A DNA stretch of 6,006 nucleotides from Ahrensia sp. (GTDB lineage Bacteria > Pseudomonadota > Alphaproteobacteria > Rhizobiales > Rhizobiaceae). Shown here piece by piece: positions 1 through 6,006 of the stretch. The translations under genes were made by a program, and so were the position numbers. The notes under the pieces are model-generated. The model ran no database searches, was not told the origin of the DNA, and saw nothing but the letters and a program-made list of their open reading frames with translations. Position 1 is the first letter of the stretch. The number at the start of each line of letters is the position of its first letter. The stretch lies in NCBI GenBank assembly GCA_024639025.1, contig JAHEJF010000134.1:1-6006 (forward strand), written 5' to 3'.

Positions 1-2325
1 TCCTTGGGGGAGATGATCAGGGAACTCACGGATCTGGGCATCACGGTGCCACCAGGTTTCGCAACAACAGCCGATGCTTTTCGGCGCTATGTTGCTCATA
101 ATGAGCTTGATGCATTTCTTGATAAACAATTACTCAAACTGGAGCGTGGCCAGATTGATTTGAGCGATGCTGGAAGTGCAATACGCAAGGCCTTTATTGC
201 AGGCAGTTGGCCCCCGGAAATCGAAGCGGAAATCGCCGCCAGTTTCGACCGACTAAGTCGGAAGTGCAAAGACAGTGAGCTAGCCGTTGCTGTTCGTTCG
301 AGCGCAACGGCCGAGGACTTGCCGGATGCTAGTTTCGCCGGCCAACAAGAGACATTCCTGAATGTCAAAGGAACAAGTGCATTGCTGGCCGCTTGTAAGC
401 GCTGTTTTGCCTCTCTGTTCACAGACAGAGCGATCACCTATCGAAATCTGAAAGGCTTTGATCACAAGCAAGTGGCACTCTCAATCGGAGTACAGCAAAT
501 GGTTCGCTCAGATATTGGCGGTTCAGGCGTCATGTTCTCGATCGACACGGAAAGCGGATTTGACAAAGTCGTGCTGATAAATGCCGCTTGGGGACTGGGC
601 GAAAATGTCGTTCAGGGCACTGTGAATCCAGATGAATATCAGATTTTCAAGCCGTTGTTGGACAACACTGAGCTAAGTCCAATCGTAGAAAAGAGGCTGG
701 GAGAAAAAGAAAAGAAGATGATCTATGGCGGTCTTTCCGACAGCTCCACCATTAATGTTCCTACATCAAAAAGAGAACAACAATCCTTCGTCCTGACAGA
801 CGAAGAGATGATCGATCTCGCCCGCCAGGCCGTCATCATCGAAAATCATTATGGTCAACCTATGGATATGGAGTGGGCCCTGGATGGAAAGACCCGGGAT
901 TTGTTCATAGTCCAGGCAAGGCCCGAGACCGTGCAGGCCAGCACAGACTTGACCAAGATGCAGGCATACAAATTGACTGCCAAAGAACCGCCCATCTTGG
1001 TAGGATTGAGCATAGGCAATGCAGTTACAACAGGACCAGTCTGCGTAATTGAGCATGCCCGCGATATCGACAAATTCGTAGAGGGTTCGGTGTTGGTCAC
1101 ATCGACAACCGATCCCGATTGGGTGCCCATCATGAAACGCGCGGCAGCAATTGTAACAGATCATGGAGGGCGCACTTCTCACGCAGCCATAGTCAGCCGA
1201 GAGCTTGGGATTCCAGCCGTTGTAGGAACCAGTGAAGCGACACAGATTCTGCATGATCAGCAAGCGGTGACCGTTTCCTGTTGCGGGGGCGAGCAAGGAG
1301 AAATCTACGAAGGGTTGCTGCCTTTTGAGACCAGTGAAATCAAGCTTCAACAAGTGCCCAAGACCAAGACTAAGGTCATGCTCAATATGGCAAATCCGAG
1401 CGCAGCATTCAGGTGGTGGCAATTGCCTGCCGACGGCGTCGGATTGGCAAGAATGGAATTTGTCATCAACTCCGCAGTGCGCGTACATCCAATGGCTTTG
1501 GCCCGATTATCTGACATCAAGGATGACAGCGAAAAGCAGCTCATTGAAGAATTGACCAGAGGATATTCCGACAAGAAGGAGTATTTTGTCGACAAATTGT
1601 CAATCGGGCTTTCACGCATAGCTGCTGTGTTTTATCCCGCACCCGTGATCATACGCATGAGTGATTTCAAAACAAACGAGTACGCAAAGCTGTTGGGCGG
1701 CGCTCAGTTTGAACCCGATGAAGAAAATCCGATGATCGGTCTGCGCGGTGCTTCGCGCTACTACGACCAGATGTATAAAGATGGGTTTGCGCTTGAGTGC
1801 AAGGCGATTCAACGCCTGCGCGACGTTCTGGGATTTTCGAATGTTCGGGTCATGATTCCTTTCTGTCGTTCACCTGAGGAAGCCGACAAGGTTTTGCAGG
1901 TCATGACCGAGAATGGATTGTCTGCTGGTGGAAACGATTTGGAGGTCTACATGATGTGTGAAGTGCCTTCCAATGTTATACTGGCCAAGGAATTCGCTAA
2001 AAGGTTTGCGGGTTTTTCCATTGGCTCCAACGATCTGACCCAGCTCACTTTGGGCGCCGATCGCGACAATGAAGACCTGGCAAATTTGTTTGACGAACAA
2101 AATCCGGCGGTGTTGTGGATGATCAAAACAGCAATTGAGCGGGCGCATAGTGCGGGGATAAAAACGGGCTTTTGCGGCCAGGCACCCAGCAATGACCCAG
2201 CCTTTGCCAGATTCTTGGTGGACGCCGGCATCGACAGTATTTCTGTCACACCCGACAGTTTTCTTTCGGTGAAAACACAGGTGGCTGCCGCAGAATCCGG
2301 AAGCACCAAGCGCAAAGGGCGTTGA
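1..2325 (+). CDS. ppsA: Phosphoenolpyruvate synthase (pyruvate, water dikinase), 5' partial
   Basis: PpsA converts pyruvate + ATP + water to PEP + AMP + phosphate in the cytoplasm, the entry step of gluconeogenesis from pyruvate or lactate. Reading frame 1 is open from the first base and opens with Ser-Leu-Gly-Glu-Met. This matches an internal stretch near residue 30 of E. coli PpsA, so about 29 codons are missing upstream and the TTG at position 4 is an internal Leu codon, not a start. With the first window codon as residue 1, the ATP-grasp nucleotide-binding domain covers about 1-315 (RSSATAEDLPDASFAGQ at 99-115; VQARPET at 304-310). The swivelling phosphohistidine domain follows, with GGRTSHAA and catalytic His394 (codon 1180-1182). 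The PEP/pyruvate TIM barrel runs from about 450 to the end, with RMSDFKTNEY, EENPMIGLRG, SIGSNDLTQL and FCGQ, whose catalytic Cys725 is at 2173-2175. All key residues are present and the total length fits the roughly 790-aa family. The last few residues (KRKGR) form a basic tail. The identification is secure. Confidence 0.97.
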   Translation, partial: SLGEMIRELTDLGITVPPGFATTADAFRRYVAHNELDAFLDKQLLKLERGQIDLSDAGSAIRKAFIAGSWPPEIEAEIAASFDRLSRKCKDSELAVAVRSSATAEDLPDASFAGQQETFLNVKGTSALLAACKRCFASLFTDRAITYRNLKGFDHKQVALSIGVQQMVRSDIGGSGVMFSIDTESGFDKVVLINAAWGLGENVVQGTVNPDEYQIFKPLLDNTELSPIVEKRLGEKEKKMIYGGLSDSSTINVPTSKREQQSFVLTDEEMIDLARQAVIIENHYGQPMDMEWALDGKTRDLFIVQARPETVQASTDLTKMQAYKLTAKEPPILVGLSIGNAVTTGPVCVIEHARDIDKFVEGSVLVTSTTDPDWVPIMKRAAAIVTDHGGRTSHAAIVSRELGIPAVVGTSEATQILHDQQAVTVSCCGGEQGEIYEGLLPFETSEIKLQQVPKTKTKVMLNMANPSAAFRWWQLPADGVGLARMEFVINSAVRVHPMALARLSDIKDDSEKQLIEELTRGYSDKKEYFVDKLSIGLSRIAAVFYPAPVIIRMSDFKTNEYAKLLGGAQFEPDEENPMIGLRGASRYYDQMYKDGFALECKAIQRLRDVLGFSNVRVMIPFCRSPEEADKVLQVMTENGLSAGGNDLEVYMMCEVPSNVILAKEFAKRFAGFSIGSNDLTQLTLGADRDNEDLANLFDEQNPAVLWMIKTAIERAHSAGIKTGFCGQAPSNDPAFARFLVDAGIDSISVTPDSFLSVKTQVAAAESGSTKRKGR

Positions 2326-2340
2326 TATGATCGAAAGGGC

Positions 2341-2346
2341 AGGAGG
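2341..2346 (+). promoter_or_regulatory. Consensus Shine-Dalgarno (AGGAGG) for the host-attachment-family gene
   Basis: AGGAGG lies 9 nt before the ATG at 2356, within the 30-nt gap after the ppsA stop. It fixes the start of the downstream gene and suggests efficient, independent translation initiation of a gene probably co-transcribed with ppsA. Confidence 0.8.
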
Positions 2347-2355
2347 AATTATAGA

Positions 2356-2793
2356 ATGGTTGGCAATACCAAGTGGATCATAATAGCGGACAGCAAGCGC
2401 GCTTATGCGCTTGAAAACCCCGGCATCGGCAAAGGTCTGCGGGAGCTCGATGACATGGTGTGGCAAGCAGACGAGCCTGAAGAGCCCACGGACCAACCGG
2501 GACGTTCATTTGCAAGCGCCGGAACTTCTCGATCTGCCATGGAACCGCACATTCATCGGAAAAGTGCTGAATCAATATTTGCTAAAAAGATCGCAGGGGA
2601 TCTGCTAACCAAGTTGCGGACTGGCAATTTTGACTCATTGGTGTTTGTTGCTGGCCCTCAAATGCTGTCATCACTCCTGGAATGCTCGAAATCTGGATTT
2701 GAGAAAATAGAGATCAGGACACTGCAAAAGAACCTGATGAACACACCCAGAAACGAGTTGGCAGATCATCTGGAAAAGGTCATGATTTTGTGA
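2356..2793 (+). CDS. Host attachment family protein (baeRF-like)
   Basis: This 145-aa soluble protein has the pattern of the 'protein required for attachment to host cells' family. It starts with a short hydrophobic strand and acidic-basic turn (KWIIIADSKRAYALEN, residues 6-21). The family signature D-x-P-G-R-S-F-x-S follows at 46-54, then a linking segment rich in Ala, Ser and charged residues (AMEPHIHRKS, 61-70). Next are a helix with AKKIAGDLL (76-84) and a second strand-turn SLVFVAGPQML (94-104), matching the 'vlvApp.fL' segment of the family. The end resembles the family's L-x-x-x-P-x-x-E-L-x-x-H-L pattern (128-139). There is no signal peptide or membrane segment. The name comes from plant-associated bacteria, but relatives occur in many bacteria that do not attach to hosts. 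The fold has been linked to archaeo-eukaryotic release-factor-like domains (baeRF), so a ribosome- or stress-related role is possible. The true function is unknown. It lies 30 nt after ppsA on the same strand. Confidence 0.85.
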   Translation: MVGNTKWIIIADSKRAYALENPGIGKGLRELDDMVWQADEPEEPTDQPGRSFASAGTSRSAMEPHIHRKSAESIFAKKIAGDLLTKLRTGNFDSLVFVAGPQMLSSLLECSKSGFEKIEIRTLQKNLMNTPRNELADHLEKVMIL

Positions 2794-2922
2794 CGCTCAT
2801 GCATCCGCAGAGTCAGCTAATCTATAGCGTTTCAGTCTTCAAGTGAAACGCTGACGCGGATTTGGGCATTGAAAATATTGGATAAATCCGGATACCGCGA
2901 TTCCATCAAAGGCTGACGGTGT
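2794..2922. other. Convergent intergenic region with nested inverted repeats
   Basis: This gap separates the stop of the + strand host-attachment gene from the stop of the - strand CBS gene, so both transcription units end here. I see no coding potential. It contains a perfect 9-bp hairpin (2826-2852), flanking bases that extend it into a longer imperfect stem (2803-2861), and an overlapping alternative 7-bp stem (2857-2863 with 2884-2890). Confidence 0.7.
2803..2861. terminator. Probable transcript-end hairpin between convergent genes, no clear U-tract
   Basis: The core is AGCGTTTCA (2826-2834) pairing perfectly with TGAAACGCT (2844-2852) across a 9-nt loop. Outside it, GTC (2812-2814) can pair with GAC (2853-2855), and ATCCGC (2803-2808) with GCGGAT (2856-2861), leaving left-arm bulges of 3 and 11 nt. 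Only three T residues follow the stem on the + strand (2861-2863) and there is no T run on the - strand side, so it is not a textbook intrinsic terminator. It may be a 3'-end stabilising hairpin or a weak bidirectional terminator. Its place exactly between two convergent stops supports a transcript-end role. Confidence 0.45.
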
Positions 2923-3318
2923 CTAGTTCCAGAGATTGGCCATAGCTTTCAGTGCATCTGCACGGCTTATCTGTCCAATCAACCGTCCTGCCTTTAGAAC
3001 GGGCAGTCGTCGATACGGGCCGTCAACAAATAGTTTGGTTACTGAAATAATGTCCATATCTGCTTCGACCGTCTGCACATCGACACTCATGTACTTGGAA
3101 ACAGTTCCACCCCATTCTCGATAATAGCTGGCTTCGAGCGCTGCTGCCAAACAGTCCTTCTTGGACAATACCCCAACGAGCCAGCCCTCTCGATCCACCA
3201 CTGGCGCCCCCGATATACGCTTGTTCAATAATATCGACATTGCATGGTTTATCTCGGTGTCGGGCGATAAAGTGACGAGCTCGCGGGTCATATAATCTTC
3301 TACCGAGGGCATACTCAT
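2923..3318 (-). CDS. Two-CBS-domain protein at the end of the nqr operon
   Basis: This 131-aa protein consists almost entirely of a tandem CBS pair (Bateman module). The first CBS spans about residues 5-60: VEDYMTRELVTLSPDTEI, then the core KRISGAPVVDREGWLVGVLSKKD. The second spans about 73-127: VSKYMSVDVQTVEADMDI, then YRRLPVLKAGRLIGQISRAD. There is no catalytic, DNA-binding or membrane domain and no signal peptide. CBS pairs usually bind adenine nucleotides (AMP, ADP, ATP, NAD, SAM) and change the activity of a partner. The reading frame extends upstream, but the start at 3318 is chosen because an AAAGGAG ribosome site (3327-3333) sits 8 nt before it, and residue 1 begins the first CBS helix. 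The ATG overlaps the nqrM stop in an ATGA junction, so translation is probably coupled to nqrM. A role in regulating NQR or NADH/energy status is inference from position only. Confidence 0.9.
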   Translation of the reverse strand: MSMPSVEDYMTRELVTLSPDTEINHAMSILLNKRISGAPVVDREGWLVGVLSKKDCLAAALEASYYREWGGTVSKYMSVDVQTVEADMDIISVTKLFVDGPYRRLPVLKAGRLIGQISRADALKAMANLWN

Positions 3319-3485
3319 TCGGTATTCTCCTTTGCGTATCGACAGCCCGAGCATTTTGCTGCTTTGACGCAGGCAATTCCGCCACAAGATCCGCGCAGGG
3401 CAGGGCGCTTGAACAAAACACCCAGTGCAAGACCGGCGAGAGCAACGGTGATCAAGACAAATGAAAATATGATGGTTTCTATCAT
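3315..3485 (-). CDS. nqrM: NQR maturation factor NqrM (DUF539), 56 aa
   Basis: This very short protein has one N-terminal transmembrane helix (about residues 4-25, IIFSFVLITVALAGLALGVLF) followed by a small cysteine-rich tail. The tail begins FKRPALRGSCGG and carries Cys34, Cys39, Cys45 and Cys48. This layout is that of NqrM/DUF539 proteins, which are required to assemble the cysteine-ligated iron centre between NqrD and NqrE. Position supports the call: apbE-nqrM directly after nqrF is the standard order of nqr operons. The ATG at 3485 lies 5 nt after the apbE stop, with no convincing Shine-Dalgarno, so initiation probably depends on translational coupling. No alternative start codon exists in frame in the short stretch just upstream. 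The stop overlaps the CBS start (ATGA). The Cys spacing (C-x4-C-x5-C-x2-C) and short tail look compact compared with the NqrM sequences I recall. Confidence 0.9.
   Translation of the reverse strand: MIETIIFSFVLITVALAGLALGVLFKRPALRGSCGGIACVKAAKCSGCRYAKENTE
3327..3333 (-). promoter_or_regulatory. Shine-Dalgarno AAAGGAG for the CBS gene
   Basis: AAAGGAG on the - strand lies 8 nt before the ATG at 3318 and inside the last codons of nqrM. It decides the start of the CBS gene against the longer in-frame extension, which runs antisense-free but out of frame through nqrM and apbE. Confidence 0.75.
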
Positions 3486-3490
3486 CTTGT

Positions 3491-4471
3491 TTACCCAATC
3501 TCGTGTTCGCTGAAACGGCCAGTTGAAACCAGGCGATATCCGCCACTCGACCCGAAAGCAAAGAGGCTGTTAATTCCTCTTTCTCGCGCAAATCGGGTGG
3601 CATCAGATTGCTCCATGGCACACAGAGCGGTTGCCAAAGCATCTGCTAGCATAGCGGACTTTGCCAAGACACTTACCGAGAGGATCGGATTGTTTGCCGC
3701 TTGCTCGCTCGCTGTTGGAATGATGTGACTTGTTGAGATTGGTCCATCGATCCCATTGGCTCGATGCCCCGATGTCGCCAAACTGAGTGACTTCGGCTCA
3801 ACAATCGAAATCGCTTCTTGCGATCTGAAAACTGGAGACTCAATTGCCACTCGCCAGTGACGTCCCGATGGATGGTGCCCGATGGCCGAAACTTCGCCAC
3901 CAACTTCGATAAGCGCGTTTGCAATCTCATTTTCTTGCAGGCATTGACGAACCAGATCCAGAGCAAATCCTTTTGCAATACCGCAAAGATCCAAGGTGGC
4001 ATCTGACTCCCTTTTACCCAGATGACGACCCTGTAAAACTATGGATCGCCAACTCGTGGTTCCTGAACCCGTTATCGGACCGAATCCGAGCGCATGCACT
4101 CTTGGCCCCACAGTTGGATCAAAAGCGCCCTGCGTTAGCCTTGCAACCTTGAGTGCTGCCCGCGCCACATACCCAAATGCATGGCTGGGCATGAGCTGTT
4201 CATCTGCACCCATCGAATTGAACTGGCAAATCTCGCTGCTCGAAGCATACGGCGACATTGAAGCATTGACCTTGCCTAGAATTCGTTCGACCTGAGTTTT
4301 GATCAAGGCAGAGTTTTTTGAGCGGTCCATAACGATGGTCCATGAACTGCCAAATGCATGTCCACCAATACGCACAGCATCATTGCCAGCGAAGCTGGTT
4401 TGGCCGGGAAACATCAATGCAGCACTTGCAAGTCCGGCAGCTTCAACGAAATTTCGACGGCTGATTATCAT
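3491..4471 (-). CDS. apbE: FAD:protein FMN transferase ApbE, Tat-type signal
   Basis: ApbE transfers FMN from FAD to a Thr of target flavoproteins on the outer face of the membrane; within nqr operons the targets are NqrB and NqrC. The 326-aa product starts with a twin-arginine-like signal (SRRNFVEAAG, 4-13), a hydrophobic stretch and a possible cleavage site near SFA-GN (27-30). Family motifs are in order: MSPYASSSEI (72-81), GAFDPTVGP (115-123), LDLCGIAKGFALD (160-172), ALIEVGGE (186-193), ATSGHR (232-237) and ADALATAL (276-283), with Asp277 and Thr281 as likely Mg2+ ligands. Two oddities stand out: Cys163 where Gly is usual, and HIIPTAS (249-255) where the family has H-x-I-D-P-x-T-G, so the Asp is missing. 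The frame is intact around this point. The ATG lies 3 nt after the nqrF stop, with GGAG at 4480-4483 inside nqrF. Confidence 0.95.
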   Translation of the reverse strand: MIISRRNFVEAAGLASAALMFPGQTSFAGNDAVRIGGHAFGSSWTIVMDRSKNSALIKTQVERILGKVNASMSPYASSSEICQFNSMGADEQLMPSHAFGYVARAALKVARLTQGAFDPTVGPRVHALGFGPITGSGTTSWRSIVLQGRHLGKRESDATLDLCGIAKGFALDLVRQCLQENEIANALIEVGGEVSAIGHHPSGRHWRVAIESPVFRSQEAISIVEPKSLSLATSGHRANGIDGPISTSHIIPTASEQAANNPILSVSVLAKSAMLADALATALCAMEQSDATRFARERGINSLFAFGSSGGYRLVSTGRFSEHEIG

Positions 4472-4474
4472 TGG

Positions 4475-5695
4475 CTACACTCCAAAATCATCGAAGAACA
4501 CACTGTCCGGTTCAACACCAAGGTCATCCAGCATTGCGCGCACCGCTTTCATCATCAGCGGAGGACCGCACAAATAATACTCACAATCTTCAGGCGCAGG
4601 ATGTTGCCGCAAATACTGTTCCAGCACGACAGAGTGGATAAATCCGGTGGCGCCATCCCAATTGTCGTCAGGTGCTGGTTCCGAAAGCGAAACAACCCAG
4701 CTAAAGTTTTCATGCTGCTTCTCAAGCGCATCCAACTCCTCGACGTAGAAAAGTTCAGCGCGGCTGCGAGCGCCATACCAGAGACTGAGCTTGCGTCTTG
4801 TTTTGAAAACTTCTGTCTGCTCATGAATGATCGCCCGCAATGGCGCCATGCCGACACCGCCGCCGATAAATATCATTTCCTTTTCAGTATCCTGTGCGCG
4901 GAAAGAGCCAAATGGTCCGGTTGCGCGCACAGTGTCGCCAGATTCCAAACTAAACAGCCATGATGACACAATGCCCGGTGGCGCATCTTCATTTGATGGT
5001 GGAGGCAAGGCCAACCTGATGTTGAGCACAATTTGCCCCGCCTGTGTGTCTTTCAACCGATTGGAAATTGAATAGGCGCGTGTGAGCGGCGCTTCATTTT
5101 TTGAATGCAAGCCGCGAAGTGTCTGCCAGGTTTCTTCGTATTGTGGAGGGACATTGAGCGTTGCAAAATCCAACTCGTAGATGGGCGCTTCCAGCTGGAT
5201 ATAGTCACCTGCTTCGATGTCAGGCCACTTGCCCTCTGGAAATTGAAGCACGAGTTCCCGTATAAGTGGTGTCAAAAATCTAGATGATACAACAGTGCAT
5301 TCAACGCTTTCGGCATTGAGCAGAGAGTCAGGCACCGTCACACTGACAGGACCGCGAAGTGTTACCTGGCATGCCAGATGGATGCCATTGCGAATCTCAG
5401 CCGTGGACAGCCTGGACATCTCGACTGGACCAGTATCCTCCACCCCTTCATTGATCTTGATCTTGCACAAGCCGCATGTGCCCGCGCCCGCACAAACAGA
5501 TGGCACCATGATTCCATTATCAGTCAGTGCATTGAGTAGTTTTTGACCTGTTTTGGCATTGAGTGATTGCGAGGCATTGAGCGTGATAGCAACGGCATTC
5601 TGGGGCATCAGGAGATGCCGAGCATAGAGTATGGTAGCAGCCAAAAACACAATGAGAACGCTCAAAACGGCTACGCTGAACAGAACTTCTAACAT
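4475..5695 (-). CDS. nqrF: Na+-translocating NADH:quinone reductase subunit F
   Basis: NqrF is the NADH-oxidising subunit: a hydride from NADH goes to FAD, and electrons pass by a [2Fe-2S] cluster into the membrane part of NQR. The 406-aa length matches the Vibrio protein (about 408). Visible parts in order are an N-terminal membrane anchor (about 4-25), a plant-type ferredoxin domain with cluster ligands Cys68, Cys74, Cys77 and Cys109 (CAGAGTCGLC, then ACQV), the FAD-binding barrel with RAYSIS (206-211) and GPFGSF (260-265), and the NADH-binding domain with IGGGVGMAPLR (277-287), WYGAR (306-310) and YLCGPPLMM (374-382). It ends in FDDFG. The frame runs on upstream inside nqrE, but the start at 5695 is chosen because GGGAG (5703-5707) sits 7 nt before it and the product then begins with the usual anchor. 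Start and nqrE stop share one base (TGATG). Confidence 0.98.
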   Translation of the reverse strand: MLEVLFSVAVLSVLIVFLAATILYARHLLMPQNAVAITLNASQSLNAKTGQKLLNALTDNGIMVPSVCAGAGTCGLCKIKINEGVEDTGPVEMSRLSTAEIRNGIHLACQVTLRGPVSVTVPDSLLNAESVECTVVSSRFLTPLIRELVLQFPEGKWPDIEAGDYIQLEAPIYELDFATLNVPPQYEETWQTLRGLHSKNEAPLTRAYSISNRLKDTQAGQIVLNIRLALPPPSNEDAPPGIVSSWLFSLESGDTVRATGPFGSFRAQDTEKEMIFIGGGVGMAPLRAIIHEQTEVFKTRRKLSLWYGARSRAELFYVEELDALEKQHENFSWVVSLSEPAPDDNWDGATGFIHSVVLEQYLRQHPAPEDCEYYLCGPPLMMKAVRAMLDDLGVEPDSVFFDDFGV

Positions 5696-6006
5696 CACCC
5701 GACTCCCGAAAATGCGGCAAAGCCGAGTGAGAGCAGGCCGGTCACCAAAAATGCACTGCCCAAACCATTTAATCCGGATGGAATATTGGCGTAGCGTAGT
5801 CGTTCGCGAATGGCGGCGAATACAACAATTGCAAGCGCCCAGCCAACACCACTCCCAAACCCAAAGACGAAGGCCTCGCCAATCTCGTACTGACGCTCCA
5901 CCATAAACAGACTGCCACCCAGGATCGCGCAATTGACTGTAATCAATGGCAAAAATATGCCCAGGGCGCGGTGGAGAAATGGTGAAAACCGCTCAAATAT
6001 CATCTC
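5695..6006 (-). CDS. nqrE: Na+-translocating NADH:quinone reductase subunit E, C-terminal half
   Basis: NqrE is an integral membrane subunit of NQR, paired with NqrD. The frame is open to the right edge, giving the last 103 residues of a protein usually about 200 long; the 5' half lies outside. The visible part begins EMIFERF, matching the EMILDRF stretch of Vibrio NqrE, so the ATG two codons in is internal. Strong matches are [18 protein letters not shown] and [13 protein letters not shown], and the protein ends [11 protein letters not shown], as the family does. Three hydrophobic helices can be seen. The Cys in TVNCAI (codon 5929-5931) corresponds to Cys120 of the Vibrio protein, one of the ligands of the intramembrane iron centre shared with NqrD. 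The stop overlaps the nqrF start by one base. Confidence 0.97.
   Translation of the reverse strand, partial: EMIFERFSPFLHRALGIFLPLITVNCAILGGSLFMVERQYEIGEAFVFGFGSGVGWALAIVVFAAIRERLRYANIPSGLNGLGSAFLVTGLLSLGFAAFSGVG
5703..5707 (-). promoter_or_regulatory. Shine-Dalgarno GGGAG that fixes the nqrF start
   Basis: GGGAG on the - strand lies 7 nt before the nqrF ATG at 5695 and within the last codons of nqrE. It supports this start over upstream in-frame codons that would overlap nqrE heavily. Confidence 0.65.

Noticed and set aside
4..6. TTG as a start codon for ppsA
   Set aside because: The codon before it (Ser) also matches PpsA family sequence, and about 29 conserved N-terminal residues are missing, so the gene begins outside the window.
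766..1488. 240-aa open frame on the - strand opposite ppsA
   Set aside because: It lies fully antisense to a secure ppsA with intact motifs. Its translation is rich in Cys and His with no recognisable domain and no ribosome site I can see.
1870..2496. 208-aa open frame on the - strand across the ppsA end and the next gene
   Set aside because: It is antisense to two confident genes and spans their boundary; the translation resembles no family and is best explained as a shadow.
3319..3642. Upstream extension of the CBS frame to a 239-aa protein
   Set aside because: The extra part runs through nqrM and the end of apbE in another frame and has no domain. The ribosome site at 3327-3333 and the start of the CBS fold both point to 3318.
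4358..4963. 201-aa open frame on the + strand opposite apbE and nqrF
   Set aside because: It is antisense to well-conserved coding sequence, with no motif and a composition typical of a reversed frame.
5520..5600. Repeated Leu-Asn-Ala units near the N-terminus of NqrF
   Set aside because: Three LNA triplets occur within about 25 residues, but spacing is irregular and the region fits the linker and start of the ferredoxin domain; likely chance.

Overview
The window looks like a chromosomal housekeeping and bioenergetics segment of a Gram-negative bacterium, most likely a proteobacterium. The evidence is a six-subunit-type Na+-translocating NADH:quinone oxidoreductase (NQR) locus carrying apbE and nqrM, a bacterial PpsA-type phosphoenolpyruvate synthase, and a short protein of the 'host attachment' family that is common in proteobacteria. 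Base composition looks moderate (about half G+C by eye) and even across the window, with no sign of mobile DNA. The genus cannot be named from what is visible. An Na+ pump would fit a marine or salt-exposed lifestyle, but that is inference.

Layout: two convergent gene groups. On the + strand, the window opens inside ppsA (1-2325; about 29 N-terminal codons lie upstream). After 30 nt comes a 145-aa host-attachment-family gene (2356-2793) with a consensus Shine-Dalgarno. A 129-nt convergent gap (2794-2922) holds a strong inverted repeat. On the - strand, reading from the right edge, the order is nqrE (3' half only, 5695-6006), nqrF (4475-5695), apbE (3491-4471), the very short nqrM (3315-3485) and a two-CBS-domain protein gene (2923-3318). 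These five genes are packed with overlaps of 1 and 4 nt and gaps of 3 and 5 nt, so they almost certainly form one operon; nqrA-D are expected beyond the right edge.

How the genes work together: NqrF takes electrons from NADH through FAD and a [2Fe-2S] cluster and passes them into the membrane complex, of which NqrE is a subunit. ApbE attaches FMN covalently to NqrB and NqrC. NqrM is needed for maturation of the cysteine-ligated iron site between NqrD and NqrE. The distal CBS protein is the least expected member and could be a nucleotide-sensing regulator. On the other strand PpsA makes PEP from pyruvate and ATP.

I see no clearly new multi-gene system. The most useful points are the 56-aa nqrM gene, which a length cutoff would miss, the CBS gene translationally coupled to the nqr operon, an ApbE lacking the Asp of its usual H-x-I-D-P motif, and the structured convergent gap.
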